A DNA stretch of 64,000 bases, taken from assembly GCA_947625205.1 (NCBI GenBank), contig CANQNN010000011.1, positions 1 through 64,000 on the forward strand. The letters run 5' to 3'. Numbering within the stretch: the stretch's first letter is position 1; each line of letters opens with the position of its first letter. The stretch is from an uncultured Lachnospiraceae bacterium. Lineage in GTDB: Bacteria > Bacillota > Clostridia > Lachnospirales > Lachnospiraceae. The translations under genes were made by a program, and so were the position numbers. Below the pieces are notes generated by a model, which searched no databases, had not been told where the DNA came from, and worked only from the letters and a program-made list of their open reading frames with translations. Positions 9,409 through 18,091 of the stretch are shown in pieces.

Positions 9409-10494
9409 ATGAAATACGCATTGATCGGCTGCGGACGCATATCACCGAACCACGTTGTGGCAGCGCAAAACAATCATTTAGATATCGTGGCATTATGTGA
9501 TATTGAGCCTAAGAACAGTAAGGATAAAATATTAAAATTTGATCTGCCTAAGGATATTCCGCAGTATACGGATTATCGGGAAATGCTTGAGCGGGAAGCA
9601 CCGGAACTGGTGGCGATAGCTACGGAAAGCGGAAAACACGCAGCAATCGCGTTGGACTGTATCGATGCGGGCTGTAACGTCATTATTGAGAAGCCGATCG
9701 CCCTGTCTCTGGAAGATGCCGATGCCGTTATTATGCGTGCAAAAGAGAAGGGTGTCAAGGTATGTGCCTGTCATCAAAACCGCTTCAATAAGTCTATTCA
9801 GAAGATACGCGAGGCGGTAGAGAAGGAACGCTTTGGACGTCTGCTGTATGGAACGGCGCATATACGCTGGGCGAGAGATTATGAATACTATGCACGGGCG
9901 AAATGGCGCGGTACTTGGGAACAGGATGGAGGAGCGCTGATGAATCAGTGTATTCATGATATTGATCTGCTGCGCTGGATGATGGGAGACGAGATCGACG
10001 AGGTGGTAGGCTTTACCGATCGTTTGAAGCATGAATATATTCAGGCGGAGGATCTGGGAATTGCCCTGATTAAGTTTACAAATGGTGCATATGGCATTAT
10101 CGAGGGAACAACCGATATTTTTCCGAAGAATCTGGAAGAGACTCTTTATTTATTCGGGGAGAAGGGGACAGTGAAAGCCGGCGGCGAGGCAGTCAATATC
10201 ATAGAGGAATGGAGATTTTCCGATTATTTGGACGATCCTAATGAAGTGAAGAAAGAGTGCCATGAGTTGCCGCCTAATGTATACGGGTTCGGGCATAGCA
10301 AGCTGTATGCGGATGTGATCGATGCCATTCAAAATAACCGTCCGCCTTATGTGGATGGAGAGGCCGGCAGGAGAGCTTTGGAACTGGTATTGGCGATCTA
10401 TCAGTCAGCGGCCACGGGACAAAGTGTGAAACTGCCGTTAAAAAAGTGCGCAACCGTTGATTTCAAGGGAAGATTTGGCAATGGAATTTATTGA
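9409..10494 (+). CDS. wbpB: Gfo/Idh/MocA dehydrogenase, WbpB/WlbA type (UDP-GlcNAcA 3-dehydrogenase)
   Basis: The protein has 361 residues with an N-terminal Rossmann fold (ALIGCGRISPNHV, about residues 3-15) and the family lysine motif IIEKPIAL near residue 92, followed by CHQNRFN. It resembles WbpB/WlbA, which oxidise the C3 hydroxyl of UDP-N-acetylglucosaminuronic acid using NAD. The assignment is strengthened by the WbpE-type aminotransferase and WbpD-type acetyltransferase that follow, the same set used to make UDP-2,3-diacetamido-2,3-dideoxy-glucuronic acid. The upstream UDP-GlcNAc 6-dehydrogenase (WbpA) is not recognised in this window and may lie elsewhere. The 3' end overlaps the next gene by 14 nt. 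Confidence 0.8.
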   Translation: MKYALIGCGRISPNHVVAAQNNHLDIVALCDIEPKNSKDKILKFDLPKDIPQYTDYREMLEREAPELVAIATESGKHAAIALDCIDAGCNVIIEKPIALSLEDADAVIMRAKEKGVKVCACHQNRFNKSIQKIREAVEKERFGRLLYGTAHIRWARDYEYYARAKWRGTWEQDGGALMNQCIHDIDLLRWMMGDEIDEVVGFTDRLKHEYIQAEDLGIALIKFTNGAYGIIEGTTDIFPKNLEETLYLFGEKGTVKAGGEAVNIIEEWRFSDYLDDPNEVKKECHELPPNVYGFGHSKLYADVIDAIQNNRPPYVDGEAGRRALELVLAIYQSAATGQSVKLPLKKCATVDFKGRFGNGIY

Positions 10495-11611
10495 TTTGAA
10501 GGCGCAGTACGCCGCATTAAAAACAGAGATAGACGAAAACATAGCCAGTGTGTTGGCCGACACGCATTTTATTCTCGGGGAAAAGGAACAGGAGTTTGAG
10601 GAAAAGCTGGCTTCTTATGTCGGGGTGAAGCATGTTGTCGGCTGCTCCGACGGAACAGCCGCTTTGCAGTTGATCTATATGGCTTATGGTATCGGGCACG
10701 GAGATGCCGTATTCTGTCCGGATATGACATTTGTGGCTTCAGTCGAACCGGCCTGTATGTTGGGGGCAGAACCGATTTTCTGTGATATCGATCCGAGAAC
10801 TTATAATATCGCGGCAGATAGTTTGGAACAGCAGATCAAGGCTGTGTTGGCGGAAGGAAGATTCACGCCTAAGGCGATTGTAGCCGTTGATTTTATCGGC
10901 AATCCCGCTGACTATGATAAGATCAGAAAAATTGCCGATGAATACCACCTGCTTTTGATCGAAGATGCGGCGCAGGGTATGGGCGCGTCCGTGCAGGGCG
11001 TTAAGTGTGGGGCACTGGGAGATATAGCGGCAACATCGTTTTTTCCGTCGAAACCGTTGGGCTGTTACGGCGACGGCGGTGCTGTATTCACCAATGATGA
11101 CGATATGGACCGCTTGCTGCGGTCTATCCGTGTACATGGCAAAGGAAAGAGCAAATACGATAATCAGCGGATCGGTCTGAACGCCAGACTGGACACGATA
11201 CAGGCGGCGATCATGCTGCCAAAGCTGAAAGTATTGGATGAGGAGATAGCAGCCCGTCAGACCATAGCGGCAAGATACGATCAGGCTTTTGACGGGAAAT
11301 TTCAAACACCCTATATTATGGATGGTATGGTTTCTTCCTATGCACAGTATGCGCTGTTGGCTAAGGATAATAAGCAGCGGGACGATATTATACGGGTATT
11401 GAAGGAGAACGGCATTCCGTCGTTGGTCTATTATCCCGTGCCGCTGCATCAGATGAAGGTATTTGAAGGGTGTTTTATGGGTGAAGAAACGTTTGCGCAT
11501 ACGATCGATTATGCGCAGCGGACATTTTCGTTGCCGTTCTCGGCATATCTGACGAAAGAGGATCAGGAAAGGATTATTGAGGCGGTTTCTGCCGCGGCGA
11601 GTCAGAATTAG
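10481..11611 (+). CDS. wbpE: DegT/DnrJ-family PLP aminotransferase, WbpE/WlbC type
   Basis: The 376-residue protein starts at ATG 10481 with AAGGGAAG just upstream. The opening MEFIDLKAQYAALK is characteristic of the WbpE/WlbC subgroup. It shows GCSDGTAALQL (PLP phosphate loop), an IEDAAQGMGA segment carrying the Asp that pairs with the pyridine nitrogen, and FFPSKPLGCYGDGGA with the Schiff-base lysine. It should convert the 3-keto sugar produced by the preceding dehydrogenase to the 3-amino-uronic acid. A role as LegC of the legionaminic route was considered, but the N-terminus fits WbpE better. Confidence 0.85.
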   Translation: MEFIDLKAQYAALKTEIDENIASVLADTHFILGEKEQEFEEKLASYVGVKHVVGCSDGTAALQLIYMAYGIGHGDAVFCPDMTFVASVEPACMLGAEPIFCDIDPRTYNIAADSLEQQIKAVLAEGRFTPKAIVAVDFIGNPADYDKIRKIADEYHLLLIEDAAQGMGASVQGVKCGALGDIAATSFFPSKPLGCYGDGGAVFTNDDDMDRLLRSIRVHGKGKSKYDNQRIGLNARLDTIQAAIMLPKLKVLDEEIAARQTIAARYDQAFDGKFQTPYIMDGMVSSYAQYALLAKDNKQRDDIIRVLKENGIPSLVYYPVPLHQMKVFEGCFMGEETFAHTIDYAQRTFSLPFSAYLTKEDQERIIEAVSAAASQN

Positions 11612-11644
11612 CAATCATATACATGTGGGAGAGCGATTTGTAGC

Positions 11645-11860
11645 ATGATAGAAGATAAGACAAACTACTTTAGATCTTGCGAAAAAATATACGTCCCTAT
11701 TTATTCCAAACCATGGTGGTTGGATGCTGTCTGCGGTTCGGGAAATTGGGATGTATGGCTTTATCGGAGTGGAGAAGACATATTGGCTGCCATGCCATGC
11801 TATAAGGAGAGGCGGGCAAGTATCGGGAGGTGGCATGATGGGGCGTTATTATGTGCATGA
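11645..11860 (+). pseudogene. Remnant of a FemAB/GNAT-like gene (N-terminus only)
   Basis: A 71-residue frame from ATG 11645, with GGAGAG upstream, reads YVPIYSKPWWLDAVCGSG and then WDVWLYRSGEDILAAMPCY. This matches the opening of FemAB/BioF2-like acyltransferases common in glycan loci, which normally run to 300 residues or more. Homology stops around 11815, exactly where the ribosome site of the wbpD-type gene begins, so most of the gene has been deleted. The stump may still be translated and overlaps the start of the next gene. The call rests on motif recognition only. Confidence 0.5.
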
Positions 11861-12428
11861 AACCAGCTTGATTGGCGATCGTGTTCGCGTTGGTGACGAT
11901 ACGAGAATATGGCAATTTTGTAATATTATGGACGACGTTGAGATAGGCGAAAACTGTAATATTGGCCAGAATGTATTTATTGAAAGTGGTGTCAAACTAG
12001 GAAATCATGTCAAAGTCAAAAACAATATATCGCTGTATCAGGGTGTGGAATGTGAAGATGATGTCTTTTTGGGGCCGAATTGTGTTTTTACGAATGTCAA
12101 CAATCCTCGCAGCTTTATCGAGAAAAAAGATCAAATAAAAAAAACAATTGTTCACAAAGGGGCGACGATTGGCGCGAATGCCACAATCATATGCGGACAC
12201 AGTATCGGGCGATATGCTTTTGTAGGAGCTGGCAGTGTGGTTACAAGAGATGTCAAAGATTATGAATTGGTAGTGGGTAATCCGGCTAAAGCAATCGGAT
12301 ATGTTTGTAAATGCGGGCAGGTATTGAATGCAGAATTACAGTGTACGATCTGTGGCAGAGAATATGAGCAAGGTTTGGATAAGAAACTGCTTTGTAGGGA
12401 GGATAGGGATATTGATGAAGATAAATAG
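11838..12428 (+). CDS. wbpD: Left-handed beta-helix N-acetyltransferase, WbpD/WlbB type, with C-terminal zinc-ribbon-like tail
   Basis: The protein has 196 residues from ATG 11838, with GGGAGG at 11825-11830 (an adjacent ATG at 11835 is equally possible). Hexapeptide repeats run from about residue 10 to 150, including DDTRIWQFCNIMDDVEIGEN and a GPNCVFTNVNNPR loop typical of WbpD/WlbB. The enzyme should acetylate the 3-amino group of UDP-GlcNAc(3NH2)A with acetyl-CoA. The tail adds CKCG and CTIC pairs that could bind zinc, a frequent extension in this subgroup. It completes the wbpB-wbpE-wbpD trio. Confidence 0.85.
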   Translation: MGRYYVHETSLIGDRVRVGDDTRIWQFCNIMDDVEIGENCNIGQNVFIESGVKLGNHVKVKNNISLYQGVECEDDVFLGPNCVFTNVNNPRSFIEKKDQIKKTIVHKGATIGANATIICGHSIGRYAFVGAGSVVTRDVKDYELVVGNPAKAIGYVCKCGQVLNAELQCTICGREYEQGLDKKLLCREDRDIDEDK

Positions 12429-12509
12429 ATGGAATTCGGAGATCATGCGCAGAGACGGAACGTACGATTGCTGAGAATGCATAAAAGGAGATAAATTTTC
12501 AAAATTGAT

Positions 12510-14306
12510 ATGATGGAAAAATGGAAGAATGTAAAGGCAATCTATAGCAAGTTTAGTTATATCTTAACTTCAAAACAGAAACGATCCGCTGTCTTGGTTT
12601 TTGCGATGACAATACTTGGCGCTGTATTTGAAATGCTTGGGGTTTCTGTTATTGTTCCTTTTGTGCAGGCAATCATGAATCAGGAGGAAATGTTGGAAAA
12701 ACAATGGATCCGGGGCATTTATGATGGACTGCATATCCAAACGTCAGAATATATCGTTTTATTAGTGGGTATTGTCATTATTTTCATCTATCTGATCAAA
12801 AATCTATACCTATCCCTTCTCTCCTATGTAAGGGCCAATTTTTCAGCAAAGATACAGAGAGAATTAAGCGTCCGGTTAATGCAGTCTTACATGAAACGCG
12901 ACTATACCTTTTTTACTGCTGTGAATACAGGAGAACTGCTCCAGGGGATTGGGGGCGATATTTCCGCAGTCTATCAAATGTTATACAGTATCTGTCGTGT
13001 GATTGCGGAAGTGATCACCATATTGGTGATCAGCATGTATGTATTGATTACGGATTTCGCAATGGCATTGGTCATGGTTATGCTGGCCTTGCTGTGTTTT
13101 GGGGGATTGGTGCTTGTATTCCAGAAACCTATGAGCAGGTTGGGAAAGGCATTTAGGAGCAGCGGCGCCAAAGTCAATCAATACGGTATTCAAGCATTTC
13201 AGGGAATCAAAGAGATCATTGTTACTCACCGACAGCAATATTTTACGGATGCCTATGAGAGGGCTACGGTAGAAAGGCAGAAAAGCACAATATGGCAGGC
13301 AGTTGCCAGTGAGACGCCTGCCTATATCATCGAAGCGGTCTGCGTGGTCGGGCTGATTCTGGCAGTTGCGCTTCGCAATATGGGCGCAGGTAATGTGGAA
13401 GAGTATATTCCGCAATTAGCCTCTTTTGTTGTGGCGGCCTTTCGGATTCTTCCGTCGCTTGGCAGGATCAGCAGCGGCTATAATACATTTATCTATTACA
13501 GTGTTTCTTTGGACTCCGTGTATAAGAACCTGAAGGAAGTGGAGCAGTATGAAAACGAACTGGCTTCAAGGCCGGCCGGTGCCGGACAGAGCTTGCAGCA
13601 GCACTGTTCGGAGACGGCGGGATATCTGACGGTGGAGAATGTGACATGGCAGTATCGTAACAGTGAGAGCCCTACGTTAGTGTCACTTGATTTGAATATA
13701 CAGGAAGGAGAGTCTGTTGCACTGATCGGGCATTCCGGCGCCGGCAAGACAACGCTTGCGGATATTATCATGGGATTGTACCACCCACAGCAAGGCAGCG
13801 TAAGGTATAGAGGATGCGATATACAGACAATGCAGGAAGAATGGTGCCGCTTGATAGGATATATTCCGCAGTCTGTATATATCTTGGATGATACTATCAG
13901 GCGCAATGTGGCTTTTGGTATAGAAGATAGCAAAATAGAGGATCAGTTGGTCTGGAGCGCGCTGGAGCAGGCGCAGTTGAAAGAATTTGTGCAGAATCTG
14001 CCCAATCAGTTGGAGACAATGGTTGGCGAGCGAGGCGTTCGCTTTTCGGGCGGACAGCGTCAGCGGATTGCGATTGCAAGGGCACTGTATTATAACCCGG
14101 CAATTCTGGTTTTGGATGAGGCCACTTCCGCCCTGGATACAGAGACGGAAAAAGCGGTAATGGAAGCGGTAGATCGTTTTCAGGGACAGAAGACTTTAAT
14201 CATTATTGCGCATAGACTGACTACGATAAAGAACTGTGATACTATTTATGAGGTTTGCGGCGGCAAGGCGGTATTGCGTGATAAAAGAGAAGTTTTTGAA
14301 GAATAG
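12510..14306 (+). CDS. ABC transporter, fused permease and ATPase (PglK/WlaB-type glycan flippase)
   Basis: The protein has 598 residues. The N-terminal half contains about six transmembrane helices, the first around residues 20-45 (AMTILGAVFEMLGVSVIVPF). The C-terminal half is a nucleotide-binding domain with Walker A GHSGAGKTTL (about residues 407-416), signature FSGGQRQRIAIARAL, Walker B ILVLDEATSAL and a switch His in IIAHRLTT. This organisation matches PglK/WlaB, which flips lipid-linked oligosaccharides for protein glycosylation. A second, Wzx-type flippase is encoded at 34318, so the cluster may export two glycan intermediates. The AAAAGGAG at 12483-12490 is about 19 bases from ATG 12510, longer than usual, so the start is uncertain by a few codons. 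Confidence 0.88.
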   Translation: MMEKWKNVKAIYSKFSYILTSKQKRSAVLVFAMTILGAVFEMLGVSVIVPFVQAIMNQEEMLEKQWIRGIYDGLHIQTSEYIVLLVGIVIIFIYLIKNLYLSLLSYVRANFSAKIQRELSVRLMQSYMKRDYTFFTAVNTGELLQGIGGDISAVYQMLYSICRVIAEVITILVISMYVLITDFAMALVMVMLALLCFGGLVLVFQKPMSRLGKAFRSSGAKVNQYGIQAFQGIKEIIVTHRQQYFTDAYERATVERQKSTIWQAVASETPAYIIEAVCVVGLILAVALRNMGAGNVEEYIPQLASFVVAAFRILPSLGRISSGYNTFIYYSVSLDSVYKNLKEVEQYENELASRPAGAGQSLQQHCSETAGYLTVENVTWQYRNSESPTLVSLDLNIQEGESVALIGHSGAGKTTLADIIMGLYHPQQGSVRYRGCDIQTMQEEWCRLIGYIPQSVYILDDTIRRNVAFGIEDSKIEDQLVWSALEQAQLKEFVQNLPNQLETMVGERGVRFSGGQRQRIAIARALYYNPAILVLDEATSALDTETEKAVMEAVDRFQGQKTLIIIAHRLTTIKNCDTIYEVCGGKAVLRDKREVFEE

Positions 14307-14321
14307 TGGAGAGGCATTTCT

Positions 14322-15800
14322 ATGAACTTGGATCATTTGTTGGCGATAGAAACTAAATATGATATGCTTGCGAAGAATATAGATGGGTTTGCTTACTGGA
14401 CCTTTTTCCGCCAGCCGTTATTGGAAGAATTACATGTCTCAGCCGGATATGGGATTGCGCATACGAAACCGAAATTTTCAAGAAAAAGACAGATGGCTAC
14501 TCGTTTGAACATGATCAAGAATGCACTGCTGTACGGAAATGGTTTCAAACGAAAATGTGATATCCTGATATTGAATGACGAGCGTAGAAAATGGATGGGT
14601 TCACATTATGAAAGCGTGTTTACGGACTGGGTCGCCGCAGCGTATCCGAACAGTATCGTTTTGGAACGACCTTATAATCAGCAGCATTTCCGGCCAGTCA
14701 TGACAAGACGGCTGGTCTATACCGATTATATAGAAATCAAAGCTATGGCATCTTATGTCTGGCATCAGAAATTTGCGGCGTCTAAGATGCGACAAATAAG
14801 AAAACAAATAGAAGAAAACGTGCGAGTGCCGATCCGCGAATTGTGTGAAATAGAGGGAATTGATTATGATATTTCACGCATTGTAGATATGATGCTGTGC
14901 GGATATTATGTGTATAAGGTAAAAAAGCGGGAATATACAAAAATCCTGAATAGGTATCGCCCCAAGCTGGTTTTGGAAATATGCGGATACAATCTGGATT
15001 GTATGACGGTCAATGAATTGACAAAAGAGAGGCAAATTCCGAGCGTAGAATTGCAGCATGGATATACGGGGATGGAACACACGGCATATAATTATCCTGA
15101 AATGGTCGATATAGAACAATTTCCTAAATATTTTTTCGCCTTTTCCGATTACTGGATCAAGTCGGCACGGTATCCGATCCCGGAAAGCAATCTTAAGGCG
15201 GTGGGTTTCCCTTATCTGGAACGGGAAGCCGCTAAAGCCAAATCGAAAGTTACGAAAGGAAAAATGAAAAAGATTATTTTCATTTCTCAGGGACCGATAG
15301 GACTGCTGCTTTCCAAGATTGCCGTAGATTTGAATAAGCTGTTGGATAAAGAGCAATATAAGATTATATATAAGCTTCATCCGGGAGAGTTTGTAGACTG
15401 GCGGGAACGCTATGTTGAACTTGCAAGATCGGGGATCATGGTTGCAGACAGCAATAAGTATAATCTCTACGAACTGTTTGCTGAATCGTCATTTCAGGTG
15501 GGAGGATACGGTTCGACAGCGACTTATGAGGGATTTTATTTCGGACTCGAAACATTTATTTTGCGGGAAAAAGCGGATGCGGAGCTGATTGCATTGTGTA
15601 AATCAGGGGTTGCCAAGTGTTTTGACACGGCACAGGAATTATATCAACTGATTATCGAGGCAGCAGGCAAAGAGGAAAAAGTTTTTCCGATACAGTTTTG
15701 GCAGGAAGATGCAGAAAACAATATCAGGCGGGAACTGGATCATCTGCTGGAACGATACAGCGGCGATACATCATACAAAAATGCAGACGGAGCAAGTTGA
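14322..15800 (+). CDS. GT-B-like transferase, paralogue of the 4.8 kb gene (QHG motif)
   Basis: The 492-residue protein has no signal peptide or membrane helix. The first 200 residues are basic and unrecognised. The second half contains SVELQHGYTG, a FISQGPIG segment, YKIIYKLHPGE and VGGYGSTATYEGFYFGLETF, the arrangement expected for a GT-B capsule-type or glycerophospho-type transferase. It parallels the 4821-6287 protein in length and motif order. It follows the ABC flippase by 15 bases with GGAGAGG at its start. It probably transfers a cluster-made sugar to the lipid-linked or protein acceptor. Donor and linkage are unknown. Confidence 0.65.
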   Translation: MNLDHLLAIETKYDMLAKNIDGFAYWTFFRQPLLEELHVSAGYGIAHTKPKFSRKRQMATRLNMIKNALLYGNGFKRKCDILILNDERRKWMGSHYESVFTDWVAAAYPNSIVLERPYNQQHFRPVMTRRLVYTDYIEIKAMASYVWHQKFAASKMRQIRKQIEENVRVPIRELCEIEGIDYDISRIVDMMLCGYYVYKVKKREYTKILNRYRPKLVLEICGYNLDCMTVNELTKERQIPSVELQHGYTGMEHTAYNYPEMVDIEQFPKYFFAFSDYWIKSARYPIPESNLKAVGFPYLEREAAKAKSKVTKGKMKKIIFISQGPIGLLLSKIAVDLNKLLDKEQYKIIYKLHPGEFVDWRERYVELARSGIMVADSNKYNLYELFAESSFQVGGYGSTATYEGFYFGLETFILREKADAELIALCKSGVAKCFDTAQELYQLIIEAAGKEEKVFPIQFWQEDAENNIRRELDHLLERYSGDTSYKNADGAS

Positions 15801-15878
15801 TATCTTGCAAAGAATGTATTATGATATTATAGTATGACAGCATTCATCCAATCAGATTTGAAACAGGAGGGCAGGACA

Positions 15879-17000
15879 ATGCGATATTGTACAAAATGCG
15901 TAATGCCGGATACAAGACCGGGAATTACTTTCAACAGCGAAGGCGTGTGCAGCGCCTGTATCAATTATGAGAATAGAAAGAATGTTGACTGGGAGGCTCG
16001 TTTCAGGGAATTTGAACAGCTATGCGATAAATACCGAGGTATGAATGGGGGGGGGTATGATTGCGCAGTTGCAGTATCCGGGGGCAAAGACAGCCATTAT
16101 CAGGTACATATGTTGAAAGAAGTAATGGGGATGCATCCTATTCTCTTCAGCGTGGAAGATAATTTTCCTATGACGGAAGCGGGAAGGCATAACCTGCAGA
16201 ATCTGAGCGAAGAATTTAAGTGTACGATCATCAGCTGCAAACCTAACATAAGCGCGCAAAAGAAACTGATGCGAGCTTGCTTTGAAAAATACGGAAAGCC
16301 GACATGGTATATTGACAGGCTTATCTATACCTATCCGTTGCATATGGCATTGAAGTTCAATACTCCGCTGCTCTGTTATGGAGAGAATGTAAGCTATGAG
16401 TATGGCGGAGCATATGGGGAGGAGACCTACTCTGCAAAGGATCAGATATTGAATGGCGTAGCCGGTGATATTGCAATGGAAGAATTATTGGCTTACGGTG
16501 TAGAAGAAGATGAAATTGAATTGACCAAAGCGCCCGCTGCATCGGAATTGGATAAATTGGATCCTTTCTATATGAGTTATTTTGTGCCATGGAATAGTTA
16601 TTATAATTATAACTTTGCTAAAAGCCGTGGATTTCACGACTTATCGCATGAGTGGGACAGGTCTCATCATGCGGAGAACTTTGATCAGGTTGATTCCAGA
16701 GCATATCTGGTACATTCATGGATGAAATATCCTAAGTTTGGGCACGGTTCAGCAACAGACTATATGGCTAGATTTATTCGCTATGGACTTGCGACCAGAG
16801 AAGAGGCCATACAGATAGTGAAAGCGAGAGATGCCCATTTGGATTCGCTCAGCGTAAGAGATTTCTGTAATTTTTGCGGATACAGTGAATCGGAATTTTG
16901 GAAGATTGTGGATAGCTTCTATAATCCGGATCTTTTTACCAAAAATGAAATGGGTCAATGGGAGTTAAAAGATCCTATTTGGAAGCAGAACGATGCTTGA
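15879..17000 (+). CDS. N-acetyl sugar amidotransferase (WbpG/PseA family), with poly-G tract
   Basis: The protein has 373 residues from ATG 15879, which follows AGGAGG at 15865-15870; in-frame ATG 15834 lacks a site. It opens MRYCTKCVMPDTRPGI with the paired cysteines typical of the family and a second CSAC pair. It has the PP-loop ATPase motif SGGKDS at residues 67-72. Family members (WbpG, PseA) convert an N-acetyl group of a sugar to an acetamidino group with ATP and ammonia. A dedicated HisH/HisF-like ammonia supplier is not visible here. The nine-G tract at 16047-16055 encodes G57-G59, eight residues before the PP-loop. With ten G the frame ends at TGA two codons later, so slippage would abolish the enzyme. 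The gene is in the ON frame here. Confidence 0.88.
   Translation: MRYCTKCVMPDTRPGITFNSEGVCSACINYENRKNVDWEARFREFEQLCDKYRGMNGGGYDCAVAVSGGKDSHYQVHMLKEVMGMHPILFSVEDNFPMTEAGRHNLQNLSEEFKCTIISCKPNISAQKKLMRACFEKYGKPTWYIDRLIYTYPLHMALKFNTPLLCYGENVSYEYGGAYGEETYSAKDQILNGVAGDIAMEELLAYGVEEDEIELTKAPAASELDKLDPFYMSYFVPWNSYYNYNFAKSRGFHDLSHEWDRSHHAENFDQVDSRAYLVHSWMKYPKFGHGSATDYMARFIRYGLATREEAIQIVKARDAHLDSLSVRDFCNFCGYSESEFWKIVDSFYNPDLFTKNEMGQWELKDPIWKQNDA
16047..16055 (+). repeat. Poly-G tract (9 G) just ahead of the PP-loop of the amidotransferase, in frame
   Basis: Nine G encode three glycines. Ten G give GTA TGA immediately after the tract; eight G give a stop within about 25 codons. Candidate phase-variation switch for acetamidino modification. 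Confidence 0.85.
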
Positions 17001-17033
17001 TGTATGCTGTTTCCGACAGAAGTGGTGCGGCCA

Positions 17034-18083
17034 ATGGAGATGAAGCAATATATCATATCGGAAAATACTACAATAAGAGAGGCGATGCGGATCGTAGATG
17101 CACGATCCGGAAGCAATCTGTTCGTGTGCAGGGACGGGATACTGCAAGCATCTGTTTCAGACGGCGATATCAGAAGATATATGCTGATAAACGGCGATCT
17201 CGAAATGCCGGTCAGCCATATTGCCAATTATAAGCCGATCTATCTGTATACGTATGATGACATTAAACAGAGCCGCTCCATTATGGAAAACCACGGGATC
17301 AATGCTCTGCCTATCGTTACGGCTGACATGCGCCTTGTACAGATCGAATTTCTCAAAAAGCCAGTAGTTCATGTACAGCCCCTGCATATGCCGGTCGTTA
17401 TCATGGCAGGCGGTAAAGGGACAAGATTGCAGCCTTATACGCAGATCCTCCCTAAGCCGCTTATACCGGTGGGCAATGTGACGATCACGGAACACATCAT
17501 GACTAAGTTTGAAGAGTATGACTGCCGCCATTTTGATATGATTGTCAATTATAAAAAGAATCTTATTAAGTCTTATTTTCAGGATAATGAGATAGCGCAT
17601 GATATCAGTTTTGTGGAAGAACCGGAGTTTTGGGGGACAGCCGGCGGGCTGAAACTTCTTCAGGGCAAATATCAGGGCACTTTTTTTGTGACGAACTGTG
17701 ATATTGTCGTGGAGGCAGATTATGCCGATATCTATCGATATCACAGAGAGCGCGGAAATATTATCTCTCTGGTATGTGCGAGAAAACGGACGGTGATTCC
17801 TTACGGAACGGTGGAAGTCAACGAGCAAAATGAGATCATTAGTCTTAAGGAGAAGCCGGAATATGAATTTTTGACCAATACAGGGCTCTATCTTGTCGAG
17901 CCGGAGTTTCTGGACTACATACCCGAGAATACCTTTATTCACATTACGGATGTGGTACAGAAATGCATGGCAGAGCACAGGAAAGTCGGAACATATATTA
18001 TTGAGGAAAACGCGTGGATGGATATGGGGCAGTTGGAAGCGTTAGAACAGATGCAGACGAGAATGCGGAAGGATTCCCATTAA
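17034..18083 (+). CDS. CBS-domain sugar-1-phosphate nucleotidyltransferase (PtmE-like, probable GlcN-1-P guanylyltransferase)
   Basis: The protein has 349 residues if started at ATG 17034; ATG 17004 in frame is an alternative and neither has a strong ribosome site. Residues about 1-115 are two CBS repeats (the SDGDIRRYML segment closes the first). Residues about 125-345 are a nucleotidyltransferase with MAGGKGTRLQPYTQILPKPL, the classic G-x-G-T-R/PKP motif, and EEPEFWGTAGGL. CBS-nucleotidyltransferase fusions of this kind include C. jejuni PtmE, which starts the GDP-linked legionaminic-acid route. Neighbouring LegB, LegG, LegI, LegF and LegH-like genes support that role. The stop is 8 bases before the acetyltransferase ATG. 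Confidence 0.82.
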   Translation: MEMKQYIISENTTIREAMRIVDARSGSNLFVCRDGILQASVSDGDIRRYMLINGDLEMPVSHIANYKPIYLYTYDDIKQSRSIMENHGINALPIVTADMRLVQIEFLKKPVVHVQPLHMPVVIMAGGKGTRLQPYTQILPKPLIPVGNVTITEHIMTKFEEYDCRHFDMIVNYKKNLIKSYFQDNEIAHDISFVEEPEFWGTAGGLKLLQGKYQGTFFVTNCDIVVEADYADIYRYHRERGNIISLVCARKRTVIPYGTVEVNEQNEIISLKEKPEYEFLTNTGLYLVEPEFLDYIPENTFIHITDVVQKCMAEHRKVGTYIIEENAWMDMGQLEALEQMQTRMRKDSH

Positions 18084-18091
18084 GGCGAGAT

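Noticed and set aside
10739..11614. 291-codon open frame on the minus strand opposite the WbpE-type gene
   Set aside because: Antisense to a gene with all PLP aminotransferase motifs; His/Arg-rich composition typical of a shadow frame.
12139..12146. Run of eight A inside the wbpD-type gene, considered as another slippage site
   Set aside because: A-runs of this length are common in AT-rich genes, only one or two occur here, and they are not clustered like the G runs.
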